A program made the position numbers and the translations under genes. The notes beneath the pieces are model-generated. The model did no database searches. It was not told the DNA's origin and saw nothing but the letters and a program-made list of their open reading frames with translations. This document shows, piece after piece, positions 24,424-36,466 of a DNA stretch of 64,000 nucleotides. Position 1 is the stretch's first letter; every line of letters begins with the position of its first letter. This stretch comes from Acanthococcus lagerstroemiae (lineage: Eukaryota > Arthropoda > Insecta > Hemiptera > Eriococcidae): the NCBI GenBank assembly GCA_031841125.1, contig CM063110.1, positions 35,293,214-35,357,213 on the forward strand. Reading direction: 5' to 3'.

Positions 24424-25764
24424 AGTACAATGGGTCTAACTGCATTGTCTTTATTAATTTAAGTTTTGAAATCCTTTAAGATCGTACAAACTTTTGGTTT
24501 TGGAAGGGTACAAGGATGGGTCTGGCTCTTTTCCCCTCTAACAATATGATCTTGATAAATTAACCCCAGTCAAAATTTTTGAGAAAAGGTTTTACGAAAA
24601 AATCACTATTCGACATCACATTTTCAGTGTACACGAACAAATCATTGAAATTTTACGAAATTTCATAAAAACTTTTAGTAATCTTTCTTAAAGAAACCAT
24701 CGAAGTTACCACTTCGTTCAAATATTTGCTACGGAGATAAAGCGCCACAAGTTGAAAAAAAAGTGACTTCTAAGTTGTTTGGAGGTCAGTTATAATGATT
24801 GTGAGCTAATGTATACTATCGACGACACGAATCCATTTTCCAAGTAAAGCTGGCTAAACCAGGCACAGTATAACAATCCCAGTGAGAACCATTCCAAACA
24901 AAATTTAAAGGAAGATTGATGGATCGGGGGAAATGTCTTCTCTAGAAAATAATCTAAAGCGAGAAAACATTAGAAAACAAGATGAGAAACTCATCGTAGC
25001 GAATAAATGCATATTTATACGGAACCGAAAATGATGCTCGCGTCGTATGTAGTCTGAAACAAGAGTGCATCGAATACAAATGAGAAGAACATCTCGGAGT
25101 ACAAGGAAACATTGGTTGGCAGTGCTGATAACTAGGATTGGCAAGACGTTTCCTGGGACCAAATTTATTCGCGAGGACGTCTCGGGTTGACATGCATGTC
25201 ACAGTAGCTAACAAATTACAATAAAAACTGGTGCACGATTCGGGGCTGCGAGCTTTGATAATCGATGAATACGATTTCAAATACGAGTAACTCGACGTCA
25301 GAATAAAAGAGCTAATGTCAATCCTTGTAAAGTACGTACGTTAAGAGCTGGCATATATATGAGAAAATGTCTCACAGTAAGTCTCATTTTCACATTGATT
25401 TGACCTTGTTAAGCCCGTGGTAATGTATCAAGCAATTCTGAAAACGAGTTTTGAAAGAAGTATCTACTGGGTAAAGGCAAATTGACACATTTTCCCAAAA
25501 TATATGATCCAAAGGGTTTCAGTGCAAGTGATGACCTCTGATGGAACTTAATGGTCAAGGTTTATAAAAATTAAAACAAAAGAATAATAAATAGAAATAT
25601 TGATCACAAGGGCAGTTCATCAACAACAGTTTGTACGATTTTTTTGATACAACTTAAATCGTTCTTTCTTGTGGGCCTGAAGCCCACGGAAATCGCGAAT
25701 ATAAAATGATTTAAATGAAATGAAATCAAGTGCACATGATGAAGGCATAAATCGACAAGAGAAA
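24424..25764. other. No gene recognised
   Basis: AT-rich intergenic sequence. Minus-strand frames of 85 and 108 codons around 24905-25280 overlap each other in different frames and match no family I recognise. Confidence 0.4.
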
Positions 25765-26283
25765 TGAAGACCTCATTCACAAAGTGCTCGTAGTCCAAAA
25801 TTACCAAAGTCTAATTTTGGCGTCATCTGGTGGAAACGGTCATTACGTATCTCCGTTACAGATTATTTTTTCGCATATGGAACAGGATAACTCAAATTTA
25901 TGTACGTTCTAAATCGAGCTGATAAGAATGAAATCGCACTGTTTATGTTTACCAAGGTATCCACATACATTATCCGGGCCGAGAAGATGAAAATTTTCCA
26001 CTGTTGGGGCGGTTCTGGGACGACAGCATATAATTTTCGCTGAGAGCTCAAGTGTCTTCCCATCATAAGCTGTCCTTAGTCTACGACTTCCCCCAATTTG
26101 CGGCCCTACAGCTTGAAGGCTATAAGTTCGATAGTTTTCGAACTTTGACAGTGTTACTACCACGAGTATATCCTTGATTTCCAAAATCAATGTTACCAAC
26201 CTCACATAAAGAATGGGAAGGTTTTTTCAATTTCTCAAACTTTGCTGTTTTGGACTAAGGGCACTTTCTGAATCAGGTCTTCA
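25765..26283. mobile_element. Inverted-repeat element, family shared with 52465-53114 (copy 1)
   Basis: The left end starts tgaagacctcattcacaaag. The right end, reverse complemented, starts tgaagacctgattcagaaag, and both continue to a tagtccaaaa word, giving inverted ends of about 35 bp. The interior shares 'atctggtggaaa' and 'cgatttccccc'-like blocks with the copy at 52465. There is no coding domain, and the superfamily is undetermined. Confidence 0.7.
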
Positions 26284-26639
26284 AATATAAACCAAAGGGG
26301 TTTTGATGAAAAAAAAAAATTATAACCTACCTATAGTACTTATGCGTACATACAGCGATCTTTAGCTAAATACCAAGTATATAGTGCTCCTGCATTATCT
26401 TGTGATCAGCATTACATATGCCGTTGCCGGTTTTAAGAGGCAGATTTTGATAATAATCTCCACCCTCATGAATGTCAAAACTTTAATTTTTTCATAGAAA
26501 TTTTCGGAAAAATTGAAAAAATTTTACTCACATTGCTTAAATTTGTTAACTGAAGGGAAGCTGTACACACAGGTTTTATATCAGTAGTTTGAAGTTTGAA
26601 GTCTTGTGCTTGTGGAAATTAAATTTCTTTCTATTTTTT

Positions 26640-27440
26640 AGCAAATAGAAACAAAACGACAAAAATTACAAAAATGACAAAAAAATAAAATAAAACAAAT
26701 GTGCGAGACGAAAGAAAAAATGAAGCATGAGAGAAAAAAGAAAAAGTAGCAAAATACTGAAAAGAAGGTTAATGAGAATAATGATTTGTCAGTTAGTCAA
26801 GTCAGTCAACGACAGACAGACTCATAGTGACCAAGAAAGGTAATGAAAGACGAAAAGATGATTCAATATGAAAAAAGAAAATACCAGAGGAAGCAAAAAT
26901 AAAAAAAAATAGAAGGAACAAATTAAAAAAAATTAACGAAAAACAGCTGGGAAAAAGGAAGCGAGTTAGGAGGAAGAACCATACAAAAAAGGGGGAAATA
27001 CAGAATAAGGCAGAAAGTAGCAGAAACAAGCAGAAAATAACCAGAATAAAAAATTACAGAAAAAGAAGTATCACACTGAATATTCCCATGAGATATTAAT
27101 TAAGTAATTGCGTAACCTTAATAGTCCTGGAATCTATAACAAGTTGTCTGAGTGAACTGAATTGGTTGTGAATAAGTTTTTAGAGTCAGTGAGCTTAAAT
27201 AAGAATAGTTTCTAAAGAAATAAACGGAAAGGGAGACCCAGAAAGTGACACAAATTCCGAAAGCAAGAGAAACATTAGGAAAAGTCAGAAAGAGTGTCTC
27301 ATTGAAAAAAAAAAAAAAAGAAAAAAAAACACTGAAAAATATTAAATGAAAAGAAAGAAAAAATAATTTTTAAAAGGTCGAGAAAAGCTGCTGAACAGAA
27401 ATCGATTAAAAATGAAGAAGACAAAATGATAGAAAAAGAA
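26640..27440. other. Extended purine-rich (A/G) tract
   Basis: For about 800 bp the plus strand is dominated by A and G, with repeated gaaaaa/agaaag words and an oligo-A run near 27305. A 75-codon minus-strand frame here (26802-27029) is a low-complexity artefact rich in Phe and Leu. Confidence 0.5.
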
Positions 27441-27961
27441 GTCATCTCTTGCATGGTCTCTGCTCAGATTTATTCCAAGTCTTACTTATCAACTCTGCGT
27501 CTCACCAATTCCTCACAGTATGACTTTGTTAAAAAAATATATAGGTAACTCGATTTATCTTACTCTTAGTAATAGGTATACTCAATGTGAATCACCTGAT
27601 AATACACGAAGAATACTTACTTTTCCGAAAAGTAGTAAGTTTGTACCTCTTAACTGCTTAAGGACCACAAAAAGCTGTCTATAGACTTCAGTTTGAGTTT
27701 TTTCCTCCAATTTCTAAACAAAGTCAGCCTCAATCTTAACGGATACGACCTAGAAATTTCATTTTCAAAACTGAAATATTCGTGAAAATATAGCTAAAGA
27801 ACATTTCCAAAAACTGGACTTGCTGCATTTTGAAATCAAAATATTTAGTGAATGGGTTTACTGCGTTTCAGAAAGTAGCTTTTTCATTAGGAAATATTAT
27901 AATAACCCGAAAGAACATGACATTCTTGTAATTCGACAAAGAGCTATCGATGAATTGGGTG

Positions 27962-28220
27962 CAGGGACGTAGCGAAGAGTTTTTTCTGGAGGGGCAAAAA
28001 TGGTTAAATTTCCAACTAACTCAGCTCAAAATTCCCAAGTATCAAAATTTGATTGTATTGGTTGAAAAAAAAAACAAAAAAAAAACAACCTGTTGACTTG
28101 TTGGATTTTACCAACTTTTGATTCATTTAATAAAATTTACCAACTCTGGAGGAGGCTGGGGGGGGGGTAAGCTACCCCAGTGACTCTCCCCTCCCCCGTT
28201 CCCCCTCATTTTTGTCCCTG
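27962..28220. mobile_element. hAT-type MITE
   Basis: The ends are cagggac and gtccctg. The flanks are attgggtg (27954-27961) and attgggga (28221-28228), six matching bases of an 8-bp duplication. Read in reverse, the interior contains the 'gatacttgggaatttt' unit that is tandemly repeated in the MITE at 46060, so the two are related. Confidence 0.75.
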
Positions 28221-29242
28221 ATTGGGGATTCTATCTAAACTTTTTCATTGGGAAATATGGTGATACTATGCAGGAAAAATTTTTTTGGGGCATTTTCATG
28301 AAGAGACATTGCTAAGTTGGTGGTTCCATCACCAAATTCAGACAAAATAAATAAAAATTAAGAAATGGACTTGGAAAAACACTCCTGGCATAATTAAGCT
28401 TTTTTCTGATAAATAATCAAAAAATCGTAAAGAGCGAGTATTATAACGACATACTAGAGAAACAAGAAGGAGGAAAATTATTTGTCTGATAGTGTACCTA
28501 AGAAAATCATAGACAATACATAAATACAAAAGGAAAAGAACAGATAGGATGTGGGTATATGTCACGAGCATCTAAAAAGGAATGAAATACAAAATGCAAA
28601 GACAGAATTGAAAGAAAGGATAATTATCAGTACAAGAGAAGAAATGGACAACAACAATTCATCAGTCAGATTCAGCTTGTTAACAGGAATATGAAAAAAG
28701 GTAGACCTGAAACAAAATACGAAAAAGATACAAATGATTCCTACTATACTTTAAAAGAATATACATGTGAATATTACATTATGTAATGACAGAGTATTGA
28801 TAATACATTTGAGGCAAGAACATAAAATTCTGACCAAGATTACTTCCTGAACAATTCTTTAAAAAATTAAAATATATTTTTGGGAATTAGGAATTTAAAA
28901 AAATGTATTATCAGGAAGCAAAATATAGAATAAAAGGATATACATAACACGGTAATACAATCTTGCTCTGGGGCTGGACTGTGAAAACAACAGGAGCAAA
29001 GTCGGTCCAGTAGTTTCCAAAGTTTTCCCAGTTTTTCATCGATAAATTTTTCCATACTGTCATTTTGGTAGCAGCGTCTTTGTAGTGGTGTGTGAGTAGC
29101 GTAGGCTGTCAAATACACATACAGGGCGGATAATTTCCAGATCCTTCTATTGTTTTTCAATGTAACCTACAAATATCGCTTGGTTGGATTTTACTTAAAT
29201 GTCCCATTTTTGGTTTCTTACGTCCGCAATGTTAGTGATTGC
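28221..29242. other. No gene recognised
   Basis: AT-rich DNA, purine-biased at 28560-28880, with no recognisable coding domain. A 97-codon minus-strand frame at 28867-29160 matches nothing I know. Confidence 0.4.
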
Positions 29243-29709
29243 TTAATTAGAGCCGAGTGGATTCGAAGGCTGCCTTCTAAACCACGGAACGCAGGTTCGA
29301 ATCCCAGTTCAGACGGCGAATTTCTGTGATTAAATATGATGAGAAAATAATGAAAAATGGAAAAATATATATGAGCTTTAAACATCTGACCAAGCCGCAC
29401 CAGTTGTAGTAAGAGGTGGAGTTCAATTTAATTATTCCACCAGAATTTAAAAAGACTACAATTGGGTTAGGCACACCTATAGACTACTAACACCTAATTA
29501 GTCTGGTGTGCCATGCAGGTTGCATGCCCCTTGTAGAGAAAGAAAACTCTTTCATAACCATTCCCCAGTGATGGTTTGTCACCAAGGGGAATCAGACTAT
29601 AACCCTTGTATCAGAATAATGGATCAAGGAGGCCTATGTCCCGATGGGTGTACCGAAACAACTGTTTCAAGGCTGTAATAATAATAGTAATAATAATAAC
29701 AATAATAAT
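29243..29709 (+). mobile_element. tRNA-derived SINE of a second type
   Basis: The tRNA-like head has an A box around agccgagtgg (29251-29260) and a B box ggttcgaatcc (29294-29304). An unrelated body of about 370 bp follows, containing ccgatgggtgtacc and tgtttcaaggctgtaa. It ends in a (TAA)n tail at 29675-29709. Head, body and simple-repeat tail are the standard SINE layout. Target duplications are not clear beyond a short attag match, and the left boundary is approximate. Confidence 0.65.
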
Positions 29710-30152
29710 TAGGCATTATAGCGAAGTTACTTCTAGACAAAAATAAAATACTTAATGTGGATAAACATAAACAAACGAGAATTATCAAGTGCATATGAGA
29801 ATGATGGTAACAGGATACCAATTACGCATACAAACAAGTACAAAGAGTCTGTAAGAAATTAGAAAAAGGTTCTAATTACTCTCTCTTATCTCCTGATGAG
29901 TCTTTGGGAGGTGTAGATAATGCAGTCGTTGAGAATGTGTTATAGAGTGGATTGAATGTGGCATAAGTCGCAGTATGGTGGTTCAGTGCGTAGATTGAAC
30001 TGTATGTAAGACTAGAACAGTATAGCCTTTAAATCACGCTTCTAAGATTGCAGTGAGAACACTGAATCAACAAAAAGCTACAGTTCCAAGGGTGTAGATT
30101 ACAATAAGTCGTAGCTCGCATAACAACTGTTACTCCGACCTACTGTATATCT

Positions 30153-30715
30153 GGTTGCATCCGAACTTAGTCCGGGAGCGATTCCGAGTTTAGTCCACAC
30201 ACACAGCTGAGTTTAGTCCGCGCAAGAAGTCCAGTTTAGTTCCGTAACCTTATAGGCGTCTGCGAGTAGGTAGTAGGCTATTTTGTATGTCTGTAGGCGT
30301 TTCTTTCGTGAAACAGTGCCGCTAACGCAATGAAGAAGTCATGATTCAGGAATGAATAATTTTGGCGATAAAATTGTGACGTTTATGGGAAAATGTTCGA
30401 CATTCAGTCATACACTGTCCACAGTGGAGACGTAACGCTATTGACAAGGAGTCGAGGGTAGGAGTTCTCATGATACGGCGCGAAATAGGAGAGATGACGC
30501 GCCTGGAACATTCAAAACGTGTTTCCTTTCAGTTCTCCCTCCTCATGCTGAATGTGATTTCTTTTTTCCTATTTTTTCATGACGATGCAACAGCTTAGGG
30601 ACTAAACATCGTTGCGGACTAAATTCGGATATAGCTTCGTACTGAACTCGGCCTTTAACGTGGGACTAAACTTGGTTTTAAAAAAAGGTCAACGGGACTA
30701 AACTCGGAACCGCCC
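30153..30715. mobile_element. Non-autonomous element with inverted motif-array ends, 8-bp target duplication
   Basis: The left end has four direct copies of a tccgagtttagtcc-like motif at 30160, 30183, 30206 and 30230. The right end has five inverted copies at 30599, 30616, 30640, 30663 and 30695. The element is flanked by the perfect 8-mer gtatatct at 30145-30152 and 30716-30723. The motif differs at only one position from that of the MULE remnant at 23597-24423, which suggests a MULE-derived non-autonomous element. The interior is non-coding. Confidence 0.75.
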
Positions 30716-31078
30716 GTATATCTCGTACATTGCACGAATCTATCTGCGAGTATCATCGCAACCAAGATTTCGGCGTGACGGAATCTTACATTTATATGAG
30801 GAAGATGTGTGTGCCCAATGTGGACCCTTGTGAGGCCCTTCTGCTTCCAGCAGCATGAGTTGTGCCCGCTTGCCATTCTTTCAGTTTGGGCTTCATGATT
30901 ATGAAGAGTTAGGGATGTGGATTTGATGTCCGAAAGTGTTGAAGGTGAAAGCGGGCTGCATTTTGTTCAGTGTGACGTTGAGACTTGAAATTCAATTCCG
31001 TGTTTAGCTAGTATAGGAACCTGAGAACCGAAAATTTCCTTCTTACAACGTTGACAGTTATCCATACACATGCTTTTG

Positions 31079-31291
31079 AGGTCTGGTCGGCCGAGTAGAT
31101 AGCGCGTTGGTCTCAGAATCCGGAGGGTTTCTGGTTCGAGCCTACGTAGCAACTCGCCAGAATTTTCGACCTAGGCCGGTTTTTCGACCAGAAGGGAAGA
31201 CGGCTAAGACAGCCCTAACAGCCTCTCCGACGTCTCTGAAGTAATACTCGAAAGGGCGGATTTCAGGGCTCTGAGAGCAAAATTAGAAAAG
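31079..31291 (+). mobile_element. tRNA-derived SINE, full-length copy 2
   Basis: Same family as 3436-3675. The head is ggtctggtcggccgag, the A box lies at 31088-31100, the B box ggttcgagcc at 31133-31142, and the conserved 3' part contains actcgaaagggcggatttca. It is flanked by a 15-bp direct repeat with one mismatch, atacacatgcttttg (31064-31078) and atacacgtgcttttg (31292-31306). The 3' end at aaaattagaaaag defines the family's conserved end. Confidence 0.85.
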
Positions 31292-31306
31292 ATACACGTG
31301 CTTTTG

Positions 31307-32922
31307 TAGTCGATATTCAGTTCAAGCACATACCTCTGGGTCGCGAAACTATACAGAAAATCTCACATCGTCAAGCAAGCTCTGTTGTCAGCCACTTCAA
31401 AAGTACCAAGTCGTAACTCACGCGGCTTTGTGTGCTACAAAAGATTAAGCATTCTTTCGAATGCCGGAATATCTCGACTCGAGATATAACCATTTCTTGT
31501 CATAATTTTGACTCGATATGTGAGTCGCACACCGTCTCAGGAAGGCCAACGACATTATTTGCACAGCTAACGGATAACCCTAACCGTATACGCGAGGCTC
31601 GAAAACGATGGTGTCCGCTTTCGACCTCATCGCTTACCTCTTTTCTTTCTCTTTTTTTTTTTTCAAAATGTGTTACCATTTCTATCAGCAGTTTCCGCGG
31701 AGTGTCCTGTACACCCGATCGCTAAACGATGGATAACCGGATAACAAGTCGAGCCTGAGCATTATTAACCTTCGCCGAGTGGCTCGAGGGTGCTATCTCG
31801 GGCTAACTAAAACAGCGCGGTGCTGGCCTAAATCAGAGCCGACAAAACACGATTAAATTTTGCATCGTATTTAATCCGACCGTGTGTTGGTTTTCGTCAA
31901 TCCGAAGACCGCAACGTTTTCATAAATAATAACAGATAATTTCGCCCTTCCCCCGGTGTTTACACTGAAAACGCGGAATGATTAATTACAGTGCCGGCCA
32001 AAACGGATTCATTATACCTGAGGGAGTATCTCAGGTTAAGGCTTTCTTTATTATCTATCGCGACGACCAGGGCTGCAGGGGCTACGCGGGAGGACGAAAC
32101 TCAAGGCGAAACCATTGTTCACTTTAATTAAAAGTATCGTACGCGCCCCGCCTTCCCACCGAACGCGGTTTTAATTCGATTATTATTTCGAGTTTCTTGA
32201 AGCGCGCATATGGAGCGAATTTCCAAAGAACGGGGTTACCTTTTGTTTGGACGTCATCGCTAATCCTCGGTTGAATTTAACTTTCCTCCCTCTCCCTTTC
32301 TATTTTAGTACTTGTGTTTGTGTATAGGAACACTAACATGCTCTATATCGCGTTCAAGCGCGACATAACCAATTCGAGGGGTGTTGACGGACAAAACGAG
32401 AAACCCGCAGAATTAAGAACGTTTTAGTAGAACTTTCTCATTGGGGGATTCAGGAATCAATCTTGGGAAGAACAATTCGAAGTATATAGAAATTGAATTT
32501 CGTTGACCCGTCCACTGATTTGTACATTATTTTTGTATACTTTGAGTTGGCAGTTGAGTGCATCTTTTAATAGTGACCAATTATGAAGCTGCAAAGAGAA
32601 CTTACAAGAAAGTTTGGACGTAAGGACTTGGAACTAGTTTAGATTTTATTGACTCGTCCACATTGTTCAGGCTTATATGATCAACTGAGCTGATTGTAGA
32701 CGCCACTGAAGCTCATTTGTGTCGTATACTTACTTAGCTGCACTTTGCATAACTCACGAAAGAGTGATCAACTGCGAAATGACATTGACTCTGACGGCGT
32801 CATTAGGATTTTAAAAAATCACGCAAAAACGAGGACAGACCTGATATGCTTCAAAGTTTGGATGTCCATGGTATTACGAACTCGGGTTTGATTCAAAAAA
32901 TTTTCCTTAGAACTCATTGAAA
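31307..32922. other. Intergenic, less AT-biased block; candidate conserved non-coding sequence
   Basis: No gene or element ends were seen. Between about 31.8 and 32.3 kb the GC content rises and homeodomain-type words recur (taattac, ttaattaaaa, ttttaattcgatt). The texture contrasts with the transposon-rich surroundings. That it is a cis-regulatory region is only a suggestion. Confidence 0.3.
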
Positions 32923-33110
32923 CAGGGCCGGCGAAAGTTCAGTTGCACCGAAGCACATGCACCAGGTGTAAAAATTCAATTTTTTAAAATTTATCGGTAC
33001 TTGTTGGATGTTCTTTGTGTTTCAATTTTCTTGGGGGGGGGATCCAGGGTTCCTTATTTAGAATTTTTTATTTTTGCATCAGGTGAAAAAACGAAAGATC
33101 ACCGGCCATG
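32923..33110. mobile_element. hAT-type MITE
   Basis: The ends are cagggccggcg on the left and ccggccatg on the right (one mismatch in the inverted repeat). The flanks are cattgaaa (32915-32922) and cgttgaaa (33111-33118), an 8-bp duplication with one mismatch. It shares its terminal sequence with the element at 11652. Confidence 0.75.
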
Positions 33111-36100
33111 CGTTGAAAATTATCCGTCTTCTTACTGAAAATTAACGCAAGAAAAGTACTTCTTTCACACATCGAATCACTTTTGCAGATGATGGTTGGG
33201 GACTGAATAACAAAATTTTCAATAAGTTCAAGTATCTAGCCAAATTTATCACAAATTTGAAGAATGCATGGCGATTCCTTGATTCTTAATCATTTTTGAA
33301 AATCATGATTACACAGTAAGACCCCATATAATTTTAGATTTCGATCACTGTTTCCTGTTATCAGCTACTGCATCATATTGCTCCTCCATTTTTTTCTAGT
33401 TCCCAGTTGACACAGAAGTCGGGTATCCCAGGCGTTGGGTAAAACATGAGAAAGAACAGAAAGAAAAACAAATATCTTCGCTACTCGAAGAGGGTCGGCT
33501 GGAAAGTAGAGATGGGTCATTCGTTCTTGAATTAATTCAGTTAAACGATTCATTTCAACGAGTGAACGAATCAGATTTCAAACTGAGAGGCTGCAGACTG
33601 CAATCACGCAGTTCTATCACACTATTAACAACACGAACATACTCTGCAATGAATTCAATGAAACAATACTGAATTTGAATGAAACCCTCTCCCGAGCTAG
33701 AAAACATTCTTCTATGATTTTTTAAATCATCTAATCCAAGTGGCATTTTGGAAAATCGTAATTCTTCCTGCGCTAGAGACAAAAAGGGAATTATACTTTG
33801 ACTCAAATGAAGTTTACAATTTGAATGCGCATAATCAAGAGAATCACCAATGGTAACAAAGTTTATTAGTGGCATGCAAAGTTAGAGTCTCTGTTGTAGC
33901 ATTTCTCCTAGGTACTGTTTATAATATTTACGGTTCTGCTTCTGGCATGCTAATCTAGGTTTACAAACTCTCTATGCATCATGTAGGAAGGCTTTATCCT
34001 GTACTTGTCCGCTAGCTAAGTGTCCATATGCTACTTGTTTATTAGCTTTCGTCTTCAGGTGAAGACAGCCACAACGGTAAGGCTTCATCGCTCGAAACCT
34101 CAAACAGGATATCAAGATGCCCATTAATACTCAATATTTAAAAGACACGATTCATATCTCATTATTCCTTGGAAAATTTACTGATAAGGGAGAAAGTGCT
34201 ACAGAAATAGATACGTTACATAACGAATTCTCAACGGATATGTTTCACTGATCCGGATTTAATCAGAATTTAGGAATAATTCACTTCAAAAATTTACTGA
34301 GAAAGCAAGTTCCAGATATTATTTAATCGTTCTCTTTTTCTTCTTCACCTTCATTATTAGAATAAGTAGCTGGGCGACACAGTGTAATCATTACAGGAGT
34401 CGTCCGCAGATGAATGTATAATATACTCGTAACTCTCATTGGCTTTATACTTCAGCAATATGAAGCTAATCCTCGAAGATCAAGGAGCATACTGGAAAAG
34501 TTGAAAAAAAGCGATTACAATTGGCTTGGCCACTAGGGCCAACCCTAAAAAGATTGTATAATTTTTTCGGACACTCCTCCTCAGAAGTTACGATTTTCCC
34601 CTCGAAGACCCGAAAAAGGTTAACAACAAAGAAAGAAATCAACCAAAAATAGGCGATGAAAAGTCTGAACCTGGAAGAATTCTCTTTTCTCGTCAGGCCT
34701 GCTCAGCAGCTCAGTAATGCAGAACTGATATGGGTTGCAGATAATTTGTATGTTTCGCATTAGTCAACCCTGTTTTGCGGTATTCTCATCATCCAACCAG
34801 AGAGTAGTTTCCCGAACAAATCTCCTGTGCAGTAGTGGGAGCTGACTGGTATATAGAGCAATGCACATTTAGAAAGAAGTCATTCTACATTTAGTTGAGC
34901 TGAAGGAGCCGAATTGATATGTGTAGGTAGTTCGTCCACTGTAAGTGCGGTGTAATAAAACTGTGGTTAAGTGTAGCTAATAAACGTATAAATATTTAAA
35001 TATGTACTACTTCTAATTGAATTTCTAGATTGTCTGCTGCAGTTGATATTTTTAAAACTCATTCTCCCTATATTCAGGCTAACTATGAACTTGTCAAGAT
35101 TCATGAGGCCTTTCAACACTTATTTCCAGGGAAGACTTGTTAGGACTTTTTCTAACACTAATTACTAATTAGTCTTATTTACAGGTACACTAAGGTGGAG
35201 GTCAGTAGACTCCCTTATGATTCCTGAAGACTCATTCAAACTTATTCAATACTGATTCACGGTTTTTATATTTATACTAACTCTGTTGAAATTCAGTTAT
35301 CTTCTGTACGAATGGATGGCAGCTGTGATGTATTTTCTAACGATACTTCATCGGCGACATTCCGTCCATGGGAACGCACATTTCTGTCGCTATTGTGAGG
35401 CATTTAGATAGCCCCACTTCACGCATAAAATGATATAATATTAATTCATTACATGAATATTTAACTACATGGGTAGGGTATATTTGTATGTTTCAATTCC
35501 GGTCATTGGCCTTTGACATCACGTTGAGATCATTATTTGTTTCTTCTTCCGGGTTTGTTGATGTTTTAAAAGTCATTTACCTGAGACAGAATTCTGGATG
35601 GCAGATTGTTTCGAACTTCATTATTCTGTCACAAGCCATTGACTTCTGACGTCATACCATGATCATTATCCTTTGCGATTCTCACTCTATCGAGTTCATT
35701 GATCTTTGTTGATCCGTTGATTGTTTGAACCTAATTACAGAATTTAGGTGTCTTATTACAGGCTTATTTTAGTCCTAGAAAAAAATTATTGTTATTTTGG
35801 TGCAACTTTTCTTTTGCAGGATCGAGTGTTTTGCGAGAAAAATAAATTATGAACCAGAATCTTATTCTTCTTACCCGCCGTTTTTGATTCTTATTTCTTT
35901 TTTCCCCCTCTTTTTGCTTTTATCTTCCAGACGGCTCTTTCCGGTCAAGCACCCAGGGCTGGTGACCCATTTGGCCTGTTATATAAATCTATCGTTGCTT
36001 TTGGTACGTTACTGGATTTCCCGATGGGACTATAACAGTTTTTTAAGTATTTGTCGTGTTCGTCGCATGCAGCTTAACTTCTAATGAGATATGAAAGGAG

Positions 36101-36466
36101 AGAAGGGGAAAGTGTTAAGCGTTCGTAACTAAACATTCTCAATTATTTTTTTATTTCAGTCTTGATAAAATCAGCTGCAAAGGAAGCCTTCCAATTGCTC
36201 CCTTCCGTTTTCTAGTTGGAAACAGAAATCATGGAAGTTAAGTAACTATTGATGTATTGGTAGAAATGAACAAAGTGAAATGATAGATTGACCGAATGAA
36301 TTATATTGACATAAAATGAATCCCTATATAGCGAAATTGATAGTTGAATCTAGAATAAAATAAATGATGGAATTGAGGATTTCATATTGGTAGCAACGAG
36401 AGACACAAAAAAATTCTATCGTAGTTTACGCTTGTTAAAAAAAACTTATTTCTTAATAAATTGCTT
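33111..36466. other. No gene recognised
   Basis: About 3.3 kb of AT-rich DNA. A 106-codon minus-strand frame at 33555-33875 is unrecognised. A 'gagatgggtcattcgttc' word at 33507-33524 resembles an hAT end, but no partner end was found. A loose direct repeat pairs about 35500-35544 with 35633-35678. Confidence 0.35.

Noticed and set aside
31080..31150. Functional tRNA gene
   Set aside because: Same reasons as for the SINE at 3436; the anticodon region also differs between copies.
33507..33524. Single hAT-like end (gagatgggtcattcgttc)
   Set aside because: No matching inverted end or target duplication was found nearby.
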